Assembly (NCBI GenBank): GCA_026398935.1
Contig: JAPLRW010000263.1
Location: 1-45,618, forward strand
Direction: 5' to 3'
DNA length: 45,618 nt
DNA from: Methylococcales bacterium
Lineage (GTDB): Bacteria > Pseudomonadota > Gammaproteobacteria > Methylococcales > Methylomonadaceae
A program made the translations under genes and the position numbers. The notes below the pieces were generated by a model. It saw nothing but the letters and a program-made list of their open reading frames with translations, was not told the DNA's origin and did no database searches. Shown here one piece after another: positions 33,550 to 43,915 of this stretch (position 1 is its first letter; every line of letters starts with the position of its first letter).

Positions 33550-34545
33550 TTGAAGTCATCTGTTGCTAATAGTGTCTGGCAACCCAGTTGTGATAGGGAT
33601 GGCTTACGCTTACGTGCGCAACTACTGGCGGTCACGCGGGATTTTTTTGCGTCGCGCTTGGTGCTGGAGGTTGAGACGCCAGCACTCGCACCCGCTACGG
33701 GTACCGATCCACAGTTAGCGTTTTTTGCGACCCAGTACCGTGCCGGAGCGGAGCAGCAAACCTTGTTTTTGCAGACGTCGCCTGAGTTTGCCATGAAACG
33801 TTTGTTGGCGGCGGGTAGCGGTGATATTTACCAGATCAGTAAAGCGTTTCGCAACGGTGAAGTAGGGCGTTTTCATAATCCTGAATTTACCTTGTTGGAA
33901 TGGTATCGGGTTGGGTTTGACTTGTCGCAATTAATGGATGAAGTGGCGGATTTAATCGCCTGTTGGTTTGCACCTTACCGAGCATTATTACCCACGGAGA
34001 GAATCAGTTATAGTGAGGTTTTTAAGCGCTATACTGGCTTGGATGCGCTGTGTTTTGATCTTGAAGCCTACTCCGCTTATGCATTTTCCCAGCATTTAAC
34101 TGACGCGATTCGCTTGTGTGGACAAGAGCATAGCGTGTGGCTAGATTTTTTGTTTAGCCATCAAGTGCAACCACAGTTAGGTGCGCACTGTTTAACGATG
34201 GTGTATGGTTATCCTGCGTGTCAAGCGTCATTGGCGCAACTTAATCAGCAGGATGCGCGTGTTGCTGAACGCGTAGAATTGTTTATGCAGGGCATTGAGC
34301 TGGGCAATGGTTTTTTTGAATTAACCGATGCAGACGAGCAAGAACGGCGTTTTGAGTACGAACAGCAGGTACGACAGCAGCAAGATTTGCCGTTGGTTGC
34401 ACAAGATGCAAAATTTTTAGCGGCGTTACAATCTGGTTTACCTGCGTGTGCGGGGATTGCTATCGGGTTGGATCGCGTGTTAATGTTGCTAGTAGAGAAG
34501 GAGTCGATTGATGATGTGCTGAGTTTTTCGCATCATAGAATTTAG
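33550..34545 (+). CDS. epmA: EF-P beta-lysine ligase EpmA (GenX/PoxA)
   Basis: EpmA is a truncated class II lysyl-tRNA synthetase paralogue that attaches beta-lysine to EF-P. Class II motifs are visible: VETPALAPATGTDPQL, HNPEFTLLEWYR (motif 2) and GIAIGLDRVLML (motif 3). There is no anticodon-binding domain, so length (331) is normal. The only usable start before the conserved WQPS region is TTG at 33550. EpmB, which makes the beta-lysine, is not in the window. Confidence 0.94.
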   Translation: MKSSVANSVWQPSCDRDGLRLRAQLLAVTRDFFASRLVLEVETPALAPATGTDPQLAFFATQYRAGAEQQTLFLQTSPEFAMKRLLAAGSGDIYQISKAFRNGEVGRFHNPEFTLLEWYRVGFDLSQLMDEVADLIACWFAPYRALLPTERISYSEVFKRYTGLDALCFDLEAYSAYAFSQHLTDAIRLCGQEHSVWLDFLFSHQVQPQLGAHCLTMVYGYPACQASLAQLNQQDARVAERVELFMQGIELGNGFFELTDADEQERRFEYEQQVRQQQDLPLVAQDAKFLAALQSGLPACAGIAIGLDRVLMLLVEKESIDDVLSFSHHRI

Positions 34546-34583
34546 AACGGTTTAAATGCGCCCGCCCGATAAGAAGTTGGCTA

Positions 34584-34592
34584 TGTTATAAT
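34584..34592 (+). promoter_or_regulatory. Extended -10 promoter upstream of bamA
   Basis: TGTTATAAT fits the extended -10 form TGnTATAAT. It lies 41 bp before the bamA ATG. No good -35 is present, as is common for this promoter type. Confidence 0.5.
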
Positions 34593-34632
34593 CCGGCGAG
34601 TTAACACATTGATGTTTGAGATTAAGTAATTC

Positions 34633-36966
34633 ATGAAATCACCCTTTATTACCCCCCTGATAATGATGTCCATATTGGCAGCGCCTGCTGCACAGTGTGC
34701 AAATGAGTTTGTCGTTAGAGATATTAAAGTTAATGGCTTACAAAGAATTACCATAGGAGCGGTCTATGACGCGTTGCCAGTTCATGTTGGTGACACCTTT
34801 TCGAATAGCGATGTGGCACCTGCCATTCGTGCGTTATTCAAGACCGGATTCTTTAAAGATGTTTCCTTAAAACATGAAGGATCTAGCCTGATTGTTACGG
34901 TTATTGAGCGTCCAACCATTGCAAAAATTGCCTTTGAAGGCAATAAAGATCTTAGTAAAGAAGATTTGGGCAAAGCGTTAAAAAAGATTGGCTTGACCGA
35001 AGGGCAGGTTTTTAACCGTCAGGTACTGGATAAGGTCGAGCAAGAATTAAGGCGTCAATACTACAGTCACGGTAAATACGGTTTAAAAATAACCACCGAT
35101 GTTACAACAGCTGCGCGTAATCGCGTCAGTATTCAGATTAATATCTCGGAAGGTCAGGCTGCAAAAATTCAGCAAATAAATATCGTCGGTAATGCCTCTT
35201 TTGAAACCAGTAAATTACTGTCTGAGTTTGAATTAAGTACGTCAAATTTATTGTCTTTTTATACGAAAGACGACCAGTATGCCAAGCAAAAATTAGCCGC
35301 CGATCTTGAAAAGCTACGCTCATTTTACTTAGATCGTGGTTATATTAATTTTTCAATCGAATCTACGCAAGTGGCTATAACGCCGGATAAAAAAGCCATT
35401 TATGTCACCATCAATGTTAAAGAAGGTGATGTATTTGTTTTGGACAAAGTTAAAATTGCGGGTAATCTGATCGTTAAGCCTGAAGAATTAGTCAAGTTGG
35501 TTAAAATTGGCCCTGGTGAGACTTTTTCACGCAAAAGTGCCACCGAAACATCTAAAGCGCTGTCAGATCGCTTAGGTGATGAAGGCTATGCGTTTGCTAA
35601 CGTGAACATGGTGCCTGAGATCAATGCTAAAAATAAATCCGTTGATATGACCTTTTTTGTAGACCCCGGTAAACGGGTCTATGTGCGTCGCGTCAATATG
35701 GCGGGTAATACTAAAACCCGTGATGAAGTCTTGCGCCGCGAAATGCGTCAAATGGAATCCAGTTGGGCGTCAACGTCACAGATTGAGCGTTCAAAAACGC
35801 GCTTAGAGCGCTTGGGTTATTTTGAGAGTGTTAACGTTGAAACACCACCTGTTGTGGGTGCGGCCGATCAGATTGATGTCAATTATACCGTCGCCGAAAA
35901 ATCTTCAGGCAACATCATGGCGGGTGTTGGTTTTTCGCAAACCCAAGGGATTGTGTTTAATGCCAATGTCTCGCAAGACAATATTTTTGGCTCAGGAAAA
36001 CGGGTTAACGTTGCCTTTAATAACAGTAATGTACTGACTGAATACAGCTTAGGTTTTTTAAATCCGTATTTTACCGCGGATGGTATCAGTGCGGGTTATG
36101 ATCTTAGCTATAGAACCCGTAACGCGGGTCAAGCTAACTTGGCGCGGTATTACACCAATGTGGCTGCAGCTGGGGTGAATTTTGGTATTCCGTTAAATGA
36201 ATTTGATCGTTTGCGTTTTAATTTGGATGTAAAAAACACCAAGCTAAAAGCCGATAATACGTTGTCTTCAGAACAGATTAATAATTTTATAGATAAAGGC
36301 GGAAATGACTTCCTAACGTTTTCTGCGGGGTTAGGTTGGACGCATAATACCTTGAATCGTATGGTTATGCCTACGCAAGGGGGGCAGCAAAGCTTGTCGA
36401 TTATGTCCACCGTGCCGGGTAGCGATTTACTGTATTACAAAGCCGATTACAATCATCAACATTATTTCCCGATTGCGAAAGATCTTACGTTTAGATTGCG
36501 TGGCGAAGTGGCGTATGGTGATAGCTACGGCAAACACATCGCGGGCACGTCTAGTTTGCCATTTTTTGAGAACTATTTTAATGGCGGGGTACGCTCGGTA
36601 CGCGGTTTCTACGATAATACCTTAGGGCCAAGAGACTCGATGGGTTACGCACTAGGGGGCTCCAGCAAAGTAGTCGGTAACGCGGAGTTATTTTTCCCTG
36701 TGCCGTTTGTTGAGGACTTGAAGTCCGTACGTATCGGCGCGTTTTTTGATGCGGGCTCAGTCGCGGATAATTTTAACTTTGGAAAGTACATGCGTTATGC
36801 TGCGGGGTTATCCGGTGAATGGCTTTCCCCATTTGGTGCGTTAACGGTCAGTGTTGCACAGCCTCTCGGTACGGGTTCTGTTGATTATATTGATCAATAT
36901 GGGAAATATAAAACCACAGCGGACACGACAAGAATGTTTCAATTCTCCTTCGGACAAAATTTTTAA
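34633..36966 (+). CDS. bamA: Outer membrane protein assembly factor BamA
   Basis: BamA inserts beta-barrel proteins into the outer membrane. The 777-residue product has a signal peptide (cleaved after about QCA, residue 23), five POTRA domains (~25-420) and a 16-strand barrel (~430-777). The lid motif VRGF occurs in [18 protein letters not shown], and the C-terminus ends in FQFSFGQNF with the terminal Phe expected of outer-membrane barrels. It is followed by skp after a 237-bp gap. rseP, often upstream, is not here; efp-epmA take its place. Confidence 0.97.
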   Translation: MKSPFITPLIMMSILAAPAAQCANEFVVRDIKVNGLQRITIGAVYDALPVHVGDTFSNSDVAPAIRALFKTGFFKDVSLKHEGSSLIVTVIERPTIAKIAFEGNKDLSKEDLGKALKKIGLTEGQVFNRQVLDKVEQELRRQYYSHGKYGLKITTDVTTAARNRVSIQINISEGQAAKIQQINIVGNASFETSKLLSEFELSTSNLLSFYTKDDQYAKQKLAADLEKLRSFYLDRGYINFSIESTQVAITPDKKAIYVTINVKEGDVFVLDKVKIAGNLIVKPEELVKLVKIGPGETFSRKSATETSKALSDRLGDEGYAFANVNMVPEINAKNKSVDMTFFVDPGKRVYVRRVNMAGNTKTRDEVLRREMRQMESSWASTSQIERSKTRLERLGYFESVNVETPPVVGAADQIDVNYTVAEKSSGNIMAGVGFSQTQGIVFNANVSQDNIFGSGKRVNVAFNNSNVLTEYSLGFLNPYFTADGISAGYDLSYRTRNAGQANLARYYTNVAAAGVNFGIPLNEFDRLRFNLDVKNTKLKADNTLSSEQINNFIDKGGNDFLTFSAGLGWTHNTLNRMVMPTQGGQQSLSIMSTVPGSDLLYYKADYNHQHYFPIAKDLTFRLRGEVAYGDSYGKHIAGTSSLPFFENYFNGGVRSVRGFYDNTLGPRDSMGYALGGSSKVVGNAELFFPVPFVEDLKSVRIGAFFDAGSVADNFNFGKYMRYAAGLSGEWLSPFGALTVSVAQPLGTGSVDYIDQYGKYKTTADTTRMFQFSFGQNF

Positions 36967-37203
36967 TGACGATGCAGGCCGTTACATCGCTATAATGACT
37001 GTAACAGTTAGCCGCTGCCAAACCCTTGGATAAGGCTTTACCCGCGTAAGCTTGTCGGTAACGGTGAGCGCTATTCCCGGAATGATTCTGGTTGTAGTTG
37101 GGGAATTACATGCCTGCCTTGGTCATCATCTTGTGTTGATGGCGTTAGTGCAGGGAAAAAGGCGTACGCTGTGCGTATATTTTGAGAGCATATAGATTTA
37201 ACA

Positions 37204-37704
37204 ATGAAAAAGAAAATAGCGTTATTTTTGGGGTTACTGTTTGCAGCTAATGTATGTGCTGCTGAACTTAAAATAGGGTTTGTGAATGTCCCGAAGGTGC
37301 TTGAAAAAGCGCCACAGGCAGAAAGCGCAAAAAAACGGTTAGAAAAAGAATTTTCGCCACGCGATAAATCGCTGGTGTCGCAGCAAAAAGAAATTCAGAT
37401 GTTAGAAGAAAAAATGACCAAAGATGCCGCGGTTATGAGTGAGTCTGAACGTCGTAATCTTGAAAAAGATGTTGCTAACAAACAACGTGAAGCAAAACGT
37501 GCGCAGCAAGAATTCAGTGAAGACTTTAATTTGCGTCGTAATGAAGAACTAGGCAAATTGCAACGTAAAATTGTTGAAGTTATTCGCGCGTTAGCGAAAG
37601 AAGACAGTTATGATTTATTGTTGACCGATGGGGTAATCTTTGCCGCTGAGCAACTAGATGTCACGGCTCAAGTTCAAAAACGCTTGGGTTCTATGCCGGA
37701 ATAA
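37204..37704 (+). CDS. skp: Periplasmic chaperone Skp (OmpH)
   Basis: Skp is a trimeric periplasmic holdase for unfolded outer-membrane proteins. The 166-residue product has a signal peptide (cleavage after VCA, residue ~20), the conserved start LKIGFVNVPKVLEKAPQAE, a long charged coiled coil (~45-130) and the closing YDLLLTDGVIFAAEQLDVT. Position after bamA is standard. The next gene is fabZ, without the usual lpxD between them. The 237-bp gap before it contains a TATAAT at 36991-36996 with no clear -35, and I see no gene there. Confidence 0.93.
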   Translation: MKKKIALFLGLLFAANVCAAELKIGFVNVPKVLEKAPQAESAKKRLEKEFSPRDKSLVSQQKEIQMLEEKMTKDAAVMSESERRNLEKDVANKQREAKRAQQEFSEDFNLRRNEELGKLQRKIVEVIRALAKEDSYDLLLTDGVIFAAEQLDVTAQVQKRLGSMPE

Positions 37705-37834
37705 AGTCTTACGTTGTATGCGTGGCTTCGGTGCATTATTGTGCGACTCTTTAAAACCAAGCCGTCTATTTGTTAGTAATCTGAGATGATGGTGTTTTAT
37801 AAAATCTCAATCCAGTGAATCAAACCTTAAACCT

Positions 37835-38287
37835 ATGGCCATTAAATTAGATATTTTACAAATTCAAGATTTTTTACCGCATCGATATCCTTTTTTACTT
37901 ATTGATCGAGTTATTGAATGTGAACCAGGCGTTAGATTGCTGGGTTTAAAAAATGTCACATATAATGAGCCTTTTTTTCAAGGACATTTTCCGCAAAAAC
38001 CGATTATGCCTGGTGTGCTTATTTTAGAGGCGTTGGCTCAGGCGACGGGCTTATTAGCGTCTGAAACTGCACCGGACGTACTCGGTAAAGGTATGATTTA
38101 CTATCTGGTTGGGATTGATAAGGCTAAGTTTAAACGACCTGTTGTACCGGGGGATCAGCTTATGTTGGAAGCAAGATTTGTAAAAACCAGACAAAATATT
38201 TGGGCGTTTGATTGCCGTGCTGAGGTTGATGGTGAATTTGTTGCCAGTGCGAATATTCGTTGTGCTGCTGCGGTAGAAGAATCTTGA
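37835..38287 (+). CDS. fabZ: 3-hydroxyacyl-ACP dehydratase FabZ
   Basis: FabZ removes water from beta-hydroxyacyl-ACP in fatty acid synthesis. The 150-residue hot-dog fold protein has [13 protein letters not shown] and the catalytic His/Glu pair: His in [12 protein letters not shown] and Glu in [11 protein letters not shown]. Its TGA overlaps the TTG start of lpxA, so the two are translationally coupled. The 130-bp gap from skp holds no gene. Confidence 0.97.
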   Translation: MAIKLDILQIQDFLPHRYPFLLIDRVIECEPGVRLLGLKNVTYNEPFFQGHFPQKPIMPGVLILEALAQATGLLASETAPDVLGKGMIYYLVGIDKAKFKRPVVPGDQLMLEARFVKTRQNIWAFDCRAEVDGEFVASANIRCAAAVEES

Positions 38288-39054
38288 TTGATGTAAACGC
38301 GGTTGTTGATAAGCGTGCCGAGATAGCTGAGGATGTGGTCATTGGCCCATTCTCCGTTATTGGCGCGCATGTCAAAATCGGTTCCGGCACTGTTATCGGC
38401 CCCCATGTGGTTATAAAAGGCCCGGTTAGTATTGGTAAAGACAATCGTATTTATCAGTTTTCTTCTATTGGTGAAGATCCCCAGGACAAAAAATATGCCG
38501 CGGAGGTCACGCGCCTTGAAATAGGTGATCGTAATGTGATTCGTGAGTTTACCACCATGCATCGCGGTACTAAGCAAGACAGGTCTTTGACGCAGATCGG
38601 CAGTGATAATTTATTTATGGCGTATACGCATGTTGCGCATGACTGCATTGTCGGTAATCATGTGATTATGGCTAATGGTGCGTCATTGGCAGGTCATGTG
38701 CATTTAGGTAACCATGCTATTCTTGGCGGATTTACCTTAGTGCATCAATTTACGCAAATTGGTCAATTTAGTTTTTCGGCGATGGGTAGCGCTATTACGC
38801 AGGATGTACCGCCTTTTGTGATGGTCGGGGGTAGTCCAACCCGTCCGCACGGTATTAACTCTGTCGGTATGGAGCGTAACGGTATTTCTCCTGAAGCGAT
38901 TCGGTTAATTAGAAAGTCGTATAAGATTTTGTACAAAACCAATGCCCGATTAGAAGACGCTATTGAGGAGATGGAAGACATTGCTGGCGAATGTACTGAG
39001 CTGTCTATTATGGTGAGTTTTTTACGCAATGTAACGCGCGGTATCCTCCGATAA
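38284..39054 (+). CDS. lpxA: UDP-N-acetylglucosamine acyltransferase LpxA
   Basis: LpxA performs the first step of lipid A synthesis. The 256-residue protein shows hexapeptide repeats of a left-handed beta helix ([25 protein letters not shown]) with catalytic His in [12 protein letters not shown]. The C-terminal helical domain ([17 protein letters not shown]) is complete. The start is TTG at 38284, overlapping the fabZ stop (TTGA); an earlier frame start at 38260 would add unrelated Cys-rich residues. lpxB does not follow; rnhB does. Confidence 0.95.
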   Translation: MIDVNAVVDKRAEIAEDVVIGPFSVIGAHVKIGSGTVIGPHVVIKGPVSIGKDNRIYQFSSIGEDPQDKKYAAEVTRLEIGDRNVIREFTTMHRGTKQDRSLTQIGSDNLFMAYTHVAHDCIVGNHVIMANGASLAGHVHLGNHAILGGFTLVHQFTQIGQFSFSAMGSAITQDVPPFVMVGGSPTRPHGINSVGMERNGISPEAIRLIRKSYKILYKTNARLEDAIEEMEDIAGECTELSIMVSFLRNVTRGILR

Positions 39055-39062
39055 ATACAGGA

Positions 39063-39650
39063 ATTGATTTACAAACGCCGGGAGCGTTTTCTGTCGTAGC
39101 AGGTATTGATGAAGTCGGGCGAGGGTGTATTGCGGGTGCAGTGTTTGCGGCGGTGGTTATCCTTGATCCTGATAAGCCTATTGCAGGATTAACTGATTCT
39201 AAAAAATTATCGCCGAAGCAGCGTAGTGCATTGGCCGCTTTAATTAAACAGTCTGCTCTTGACTGGGCAGTCGCTCGTAGTGAAGCCAGTGAAATTGATC
39301 ACATCAATATCTTGCAGGCAGCATTATTAGCGATGAGTAGGGCTTTTAGCATGCTGACGGTTACGCCTGAGCAAGTGTTGGTAGATGGTAATCAAAAACC
39401 GCCTATTGCGTGTTCCTGCGAAACCATTGTTAAAGGGGATTTGTTAATTCCCGCCATTTCTGCCGCGTCTATTTTGGCTAAAGTTGCCCGTGATAACGAA
39501 ATGGTGTTTTTGGATACTGTTTATCCGGGCTACGAATTTTCTAAACACAAAGGCTATCCTACGGCGCTGCATTTGCAAAAAATACAGCAGCTAGGCATCA
39601 CGCCCATTCATCGCCGTTCTTTTGCGCCAGTAAAACCGTATTGCTCTTAA
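39063..39650 (+). CDS. rnhB: Ribonuclease HII, non-canonical start codon
   Basis: RNase HII cuts RNA in RNA-DNA hybrids and single ribonucleotides in DNA. The catalytic motif IDEVGRGCIAGAVFAA lies at about 39105-39150, with the other acidic residues in LTDSKKLS, VLVDGN and SAASILAKVARDNEM. The first ATG/GTG/TTG in this frame is GTG at 39141, which is after the essential DEVGRG, so it cannot be the real start. The frame is open back to 39000. Possible starts are ATT at 39063 (used here), or ATA at 39051 overlapping the lpxA TAA; ATT at 39105 would leave no N-terminal strand. A sequencing error is another explanation. Co-transcribed with lpxA. Confidence 0.88.
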   Translation: MDLQTPGAFSVVAGIDEVGRGCIAGAVFAAVVILDPDKPIAGLTDSKKLSPKQRSALAALIKQSALDWAVARSEASEIDHINILQAALLAMSRAFSMLTVTPEQVLVDGNQKPPIACSCETIVKGDLLIPAISAASILAKVARDNEMVFLDTVYPGYEFSKHKGYPTALHLQKIQQLGITPIHRRSFAPVKPYCS

Positions 39651-39780
39651 GTTATGAGCGAGGCATTGCGCATCCTTTTCTAAGCGTTCCCGTCGATGCA
39701 TCCGATAACGTAACGTAGCTGCTCGTCTGAATGCTCAACGAACGTAAGTACTATTCGCCCTCAGTTTTTACCTTGATATT

Positions 39781-42700
39781 ATGCAGCCAGACTTCGTTCA
39801 CCTTCGTTTACATACCGAATTTTCGTTAGTTGACGGTATTGTAAAAATCAAACCCCTCATCAAAAAATTAGCCGAGCAAGGTTCGCCTGCGATTGCTATC
39901 ACCGAGCACGCCAATTTATTTTCATTGGTTAAATTTTATCGCAGTGCAATGGCATCAGGTATTAAGCCAATTGCGGGTGCGGATATATTGATTTTTAATC
40001 CAGATGCCCCGACGAATCCGTTTCGCCTAACCTTACTGGTTAAAAATAAACTTGGTTACGTTACCCTTACAGAACTGATTTCAAAAGCGTATCAAGAAGG
40101 GCAGCATCAAGGTGTGCCCATGGTGCAGTTTACTTGGTTGGAAGATAATCATGGGGGGTTGATTGCTTTGTCGGGTGCGATGGAGGGTGATATTGGTTGT
40201 GCTTTATTGAGTGATAAAGATACCCTCGCCAAACAAAATGCGCGTAAATGGGCGCAGATGTTCCCTGATAATTTTTATATAGAGATACAGCGGGTCGGTA
40301 AACGTGATGAAGAGCGTTATTTAACCGCTGCTGTGCAATTGGCCATTGCGCTGAATTTACCGGTAGTGGCTACGAATGATGTGCGCTTTATGAACAGCAC
40401 CGATTTCGAGGCGCACGAGGTTCGGGTGTGTATTAATCAGGGGCGTGTTTTAGATGATAGTCGCCGCCCTAAAGACTATACCGCGCAACAATATTTACGC
40501 TCACCCGCTGAAATGCAGGCGCTGTTTGCAGATATTCCTGAGGCTATCAGTAATACGGTTGAAATTGCTAAACGCTGTAATATCCAATTAACCTTGGGTG
40601 AAAACTATTTACCGGATTTTCCTGTGCCTGCAGGTATGACGTTGGCAGAATTTTTTACCCAAGCATCCCAGCAAGGGCTAGAAGAACGACTAGTACAATA
40701 TCCCGCTATTGGTACTGGCACATGTGAGGAAAATCGACGAGCCTACGATGAACGCTTGCAAATAGAGTTGGACGTGATTATCCAAATGGGTTTTCCTGGG
40801 TACTTCATGATTGTGGCGGATTTTATTCAATGGGCAAAAAATAATTTAATTCCTGTCGGTCCCGGTCGTGGTTCCGGTGCGGGTTCTTTAGTGGCCTATG
40901 CCTTAAAGATTACTGACCTAGATCCCATTGAATTTGATTTGTTATTTGAACGCTTTCTTAATCCTGAGCGGGTCTCTATGCCGGATTTTGACGTCGATTT
41001 TTGCATGGATCGGCGCGATGAGGTCATCGCCTACGTTGCAGATCATTATGGTCGTGACCATGTGTCACAAATTATTACTTATGGTTCGATGGCTGCTAAA
41101 GCGGTTATTCGCGATGTTGGACGGGTTCTGGCTTTCGGTTACGGTTTTGTTGATCGGTTATCGAAGTTGGTGCCGTTTGAAATTGGCATGACCCTACAAA
41201 AAGCCTTGAAAGACAGTCCCGAATTAAAGCAATTGTATGACACGGATGAAGAGGTTAAGTCGCTTATTAACATGGCTTTATCGCTAGAAGGTGTGGTGCG
41301 AAATGCTGGAAAACATGCGGGTGGCGTGGTTATATCGCCCACTAAACTCACGGATTTTACCCCGCTGTATTGCGAGCAGGGCGGTGGAAATTTAGTTACC
41401 CAGTTTGATAAGGATGATGTAGAAGCGGTCGGCTTGGTTAAGTTCGACTTTTTGGGGCTGCGAACGCTGACGATTATTGACTGGGCGTTGCAAACCATTA
41501 ATAAGAAAAAACAGGCTGATGGCGAGGCGCTGCTGGATATTACTCAGATTCCACGTGATGATAAAGCCACCTATGACTTGTTGACCAAGAGCCAAACCAC
41601 GGCGGTATTCCAGTTAGAATCCCGTGGTATGAAAGAATTAATCCGTAAGCTTAGGCCGGATTGTTTTGATGACATTATTGCGCTTGTCGCACTGTTTCGT
41701 CCTGGCCCACTAGAGTCTGGCATGGTGGACGATTATATTAATGTTAAGCATGGCGCGAAAGCGGAATATGCACACGCTACATTAATTCCTATTTTAAAAC
41801 CGACTAACGGCGTTATCTTGTATCAAGAGCAAGTGATGCAAATTGCGCGTGAGCTGGCCAGCTATACCTTGGGCGGTGCGGATATGTTGCGTCGCGCCAT
41901 GGGTAAAAAGAAGCCGGAGGAAATGGCAAAAGAACGTGAAAAGTTCACCAGTGGTGCTATTGCCAATGACATTGATGAGTCTATTGCCACCTATACGTTC
42001 GATTTAATGGAAAAGTTTGCAGGCTATGGGTTTAATAAATCACATTCGGCCGCTTATGCCTTGGTTGCTTACCAGACGGCTTGGTTAAAGGCACATTATC
42101 CGGCAGCATTTATGGCGGCCGTATTGTCTTCGGATATGGACAACACCGATAAAGTCGTCATTTTGATTGAAGAATGTCGGCAAATGAAGCTGCAAATAAC
42201 ACCGCCGGATATTAACGTTTCTTATTTTCGGTTTACTGTTAAGCCGTTGAGTTTGACCAGTGATGCGATTGTTTATGGTATCGGTGCCATTAAAGGTGTG
42301 GGTGAGAATGCTATTGACGATGTTATTCAAGAGCGTGAGGTTAATGGTTTATTTACCGGGCTGGTGGATTTTTGTAAGCGGGTTGATTTAAGAAAAGTTA
42401 ATCGACGGGTCTTGGAGGCTTTAATTAAAGCTGGTGCGTTCGATGTTTTTGACCCCAATCGTGCTGCACATTTGGCTGAATTGCCCATGGCTTTAAAAGT
42501 CGCCGAACAGCATGGGAAAATGGCGCAGACCGGGCAATATGATTTGTTTGGCTTGGACGTAAACGATATTTCCGACGCAGAACAACATAGCACTGATGCG
42601 GATCGGCTTGTTGAGCCTTGGTCAGATGATGAGCGTTTGGCGGCTGAAAAGTTGGTGTTAGGTTTATATTTAACTGGTCATCCTATTGATCAATACGCCG

Positions 42701-43281
42701 AGGAATTAAAATTCATTACTAATGGCAGTATCGCCAGCTTGTTAGCCGATGCCGAACGCAGTAAAAGTAAGCTGTCTGCACGGGTGGCAGGGCTGGTGGT
42801 GGAGATGCGCACCCGTCAAACAAAAAACGGTAAAAACATGGGGTTTGCGACACTTGATGATCGCACGGGGCGTCTTGAGGTAGCCGCTTTTGGTGATACC
42901 TATGATAAATACCGTGATATTTTGGGTAAAGATTCGCTACTGGTGGCTGAAGGGTCAGTCAGTGTGGATGATTTTTCAAATACCTTACGCTTAACAGCTG
43001 AGAAACTTTACAGTATTGAACATGCGCGCGAAGGATTTGCGAGAGCGATTGTCTTAACGTGGCCTAGTGGCACGCCCAGCCGTGAATTTGTACAGCGGCT
43101 GGATGAGGTTTTGCAGCCTTATAAGGATGGTAATTGCCCCATCCAGCTTTATTATCAAGCACCAACGGCCAAGGCGTATTTACAATTGGGTGATCAATGG
43201 CGAGTACACCCGCGCGATGAGTTACTGCTTCGATTGCGGCGCTGGCTGGGTAGCGCGGCGATTGAAATAAAGTACCGTTAA
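39781..43281 (+). CDS. dnaE: DNA polymerase III alpha subunit
   Basis: DnaE is the replicative polymerase. At 1166 residues it matches the E. coli type. The N-terminal PHP domain begins HLRLHTEFSLVDG; the polymerase palm has PGRGSGAGSLVAYAL and MPDFDVDFCMDRRDEV with the catalytic aspartates; the fingers/thumb has GVVRNAGKHAGG and FNKSHSAAYALVAYQTAWLK; and the C-terminal OB fold has VAGLVVEMRTRQTKNGKNMGFATLDD. The ATG has no obvious ribosome site. A terminator follows at 43320-43370; accA, often next, is absent. Confidence 0.98.
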   Translation: MQPDFVHLRLHTEFSLVDGIVKIKPLIKKLAEQGSPAIAITEHANLFSLVKFYRSAMASGIKPIAGADILIFNPDAPTNPFRLTLLVKNKLGYVTLTELISKAYQEGQHQGVPMVQFTWLEDNHGGLIALSGAMEGDIGCALLSDKDTLAKQNARKWAQMFPDNFYIEIQRVGKRDEERYLTAAVQLAIALNLPVVATNDVRFMNSTDFEAHEVRVCINQGRVLDDSRRPKDYTAQQYLRSPAEMQALFADIPEAISNTVEIAKRCNIQLTLGENYLPDFPVPAGMTLAEFFTQASQQGLEERLVQYPAIGTGTCEENRRAYDERLQIELDVIIQMGFPGYFMIVADFIQWAKNNLIPVGPGRGSGAGSLVAYALKITDLDPIEFDLLFERFLNPERVSMPDFDVDFCMDRRDEVIAYVADHYGRDHVSQIITYGSMAAKAVIRDVGRVLAFGYGFVDRLSKLVPFEIGMTLQKALKDSPELKQLYDTDEEVKSLINMALSLEGVVRNAGKHAGGVVISPTKLTDFTPLYCEQGGGNLVTQFDKDDVEAVGLVKFDFLGLRTLTIIDWALQTINKKKQADGEALLDITQIPRDDKATYDLLTKSQTTAVFQLESRGMKELIRKLRPDCFDDIIALVALFRPGPLESGMVDDYINVKHGAKAEYAHATLIPILKPTNGVILYQEQVMQIARELASYTLGGADMLRRAMGKKKPEEMAKEREKFTSGAIANDIDESIATYTFDLMEKFAGYGFNKSHSAAYALVAYQTAWLKAHYPAAFMAAVLSSDMDNTDKVVILIEECRQMKLQITPPDINVSYFRFTVKPLSLTSDAIVYGIGAIKGVGENAIDDVIQEREVNGLFTGLVDFCKRVDLRKVNRRVLEALIKAGAFDVFDPNRAAHLAELPMALKVAEQHGKMAQTGQYDLFGLDVNDISDAEQHSTDADRLVEPWSDDERLAAEKLVLGLYLTGHPIDQYAEELKFITNGSIASLLADAERSKSKLSARVAGLVVEMRTRQTKNGKNMGFATLDDRTGRLEVAAFGDTYDKYRDILGKDSLLVAEGSVSVDDFSNTLRLTAEKLYSIEHAREGFARAIVLTWPSGTPSREFVQRLDEVLQPYKDGNCPIQLYYQAPTAKAYLQLGDQWRVHPRDELLLRLRRWLGSAAIEIKYR

Positions 43282-43319
43282 AAATATTTTTTAGGCGTAA
43301 TCGCTGTTTTTTTACGATT

Positions 43320-43370
43320 AAGCAACCATTAATGTAAAAGTAGTATGCTCTTTTACGGTTGCTTCATTTT
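43320..43370 (+). terminator. Terminator after dnaE
   Basis: aagcaacc (43320-43327) pairs with ggttgctt (43357-43364), and inside it gtaaaag (43334-43340) pairs with cttttac (43350-43356), with a 6-nt bulge on one side. The 3' side continues cattttg. It separates dnaE from the ybgC-tol genes. Confidence 0.65.
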
Positions 43371-43478
43371 GTAGGAAATGAATAGGGTGAGTCTGTATTT
43401 TTGAATGATTAAAACAGCGGACATCTTTGTTTTTAAGCCGAATTGTTATTGTTTTTTTAAGTTAGGGTGAATTTGCCT

Positions 43479-43484
43479 TATAAT
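43479..43484 (+). promoter_or_regulatory. Possible -10 element of the ybgC-tol operon
   Basis: A perfect TATAAT lies 26 bp before the ybgC ATG, between the dnaE terminator and the AAGGAT ribosome site. No good -35 is visible, so the promoter is tentative. Confidence 0.35.
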
Positions 43485-43510
43485 TGCTGCTTTGCTGAAA
43501 AGGATATGGC

Positions 43511-43915
43511 ATGCAAACGTTTAGTTGGCCGATTCGTATCTATTATGAAGACACCGATGCGGGTGGGGTTGTGTATTACGCCAATTATCTCAAGTTTTTT
43601 GAGCGTGCTAGAACGGAGATGTTGCGCGCCATCGGCTACGAGCAGGATGCATTGCGAACAACCGCCAATGTCATTTTTGTAGTACGATCCGTGCAACTTG
43701 ATTATTTGAGTCCTGCACGTTTTAATGATCTACTAGAGGTTAGTACAACAATAGCCGAAGTCAAGCGAACTCAGATATTTTTCGACCAATTGATGACGAG
43801 AGATGCAGTAACTCTGTGTCGAACAAAAATAGGCATAGCCTGTTTGAATGCAACAACCATGCGCCCTACAGCGATTCCACAACCGTTATTAGAACAGTTA
43901 CAAAATGAAAACTGA
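43511..43915 (+). CDS. ybgC: Tol-Pal-associated acyl-CoA thioesterase YbgC
   Basis: The 134-residue hot-dog thioesterase has the family active-site motif YYEDTDAGGVVYYANYLKFFERARTEML, with the catalytic Asp in DTDAGG. It is the usual first gene of the tol-pal cluster and acts on short-chain acyl-CoA or acyl-ACP at the inner membrane. AAGGAT precedes the ATG. It overlaps tolQ by 11 bp. Confidence 0.95.
   Translation: MQTFSWPIRIYYEDTDAGGVVYYANYLKFFERARTEMLRAIGYEQDALRTTANVIFVVRSVQLDYLSPARFNDLLEVSTTIAEVKRTQIFFDQLMTRDAVTLCRTKIGIACLNATTMRPTAIPQPLLEQLQNEN

Noticed and set aside
33252-33794. 180-codon minus-strand frame
   Set aside because: Antisense to efp and epmA, both of which are clear conserved genes.
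39141-39143. GTG as the rnhB start
   Set aside because: It would remove the catalytic DEVGRG motif that is intact just upstream in the same frame.
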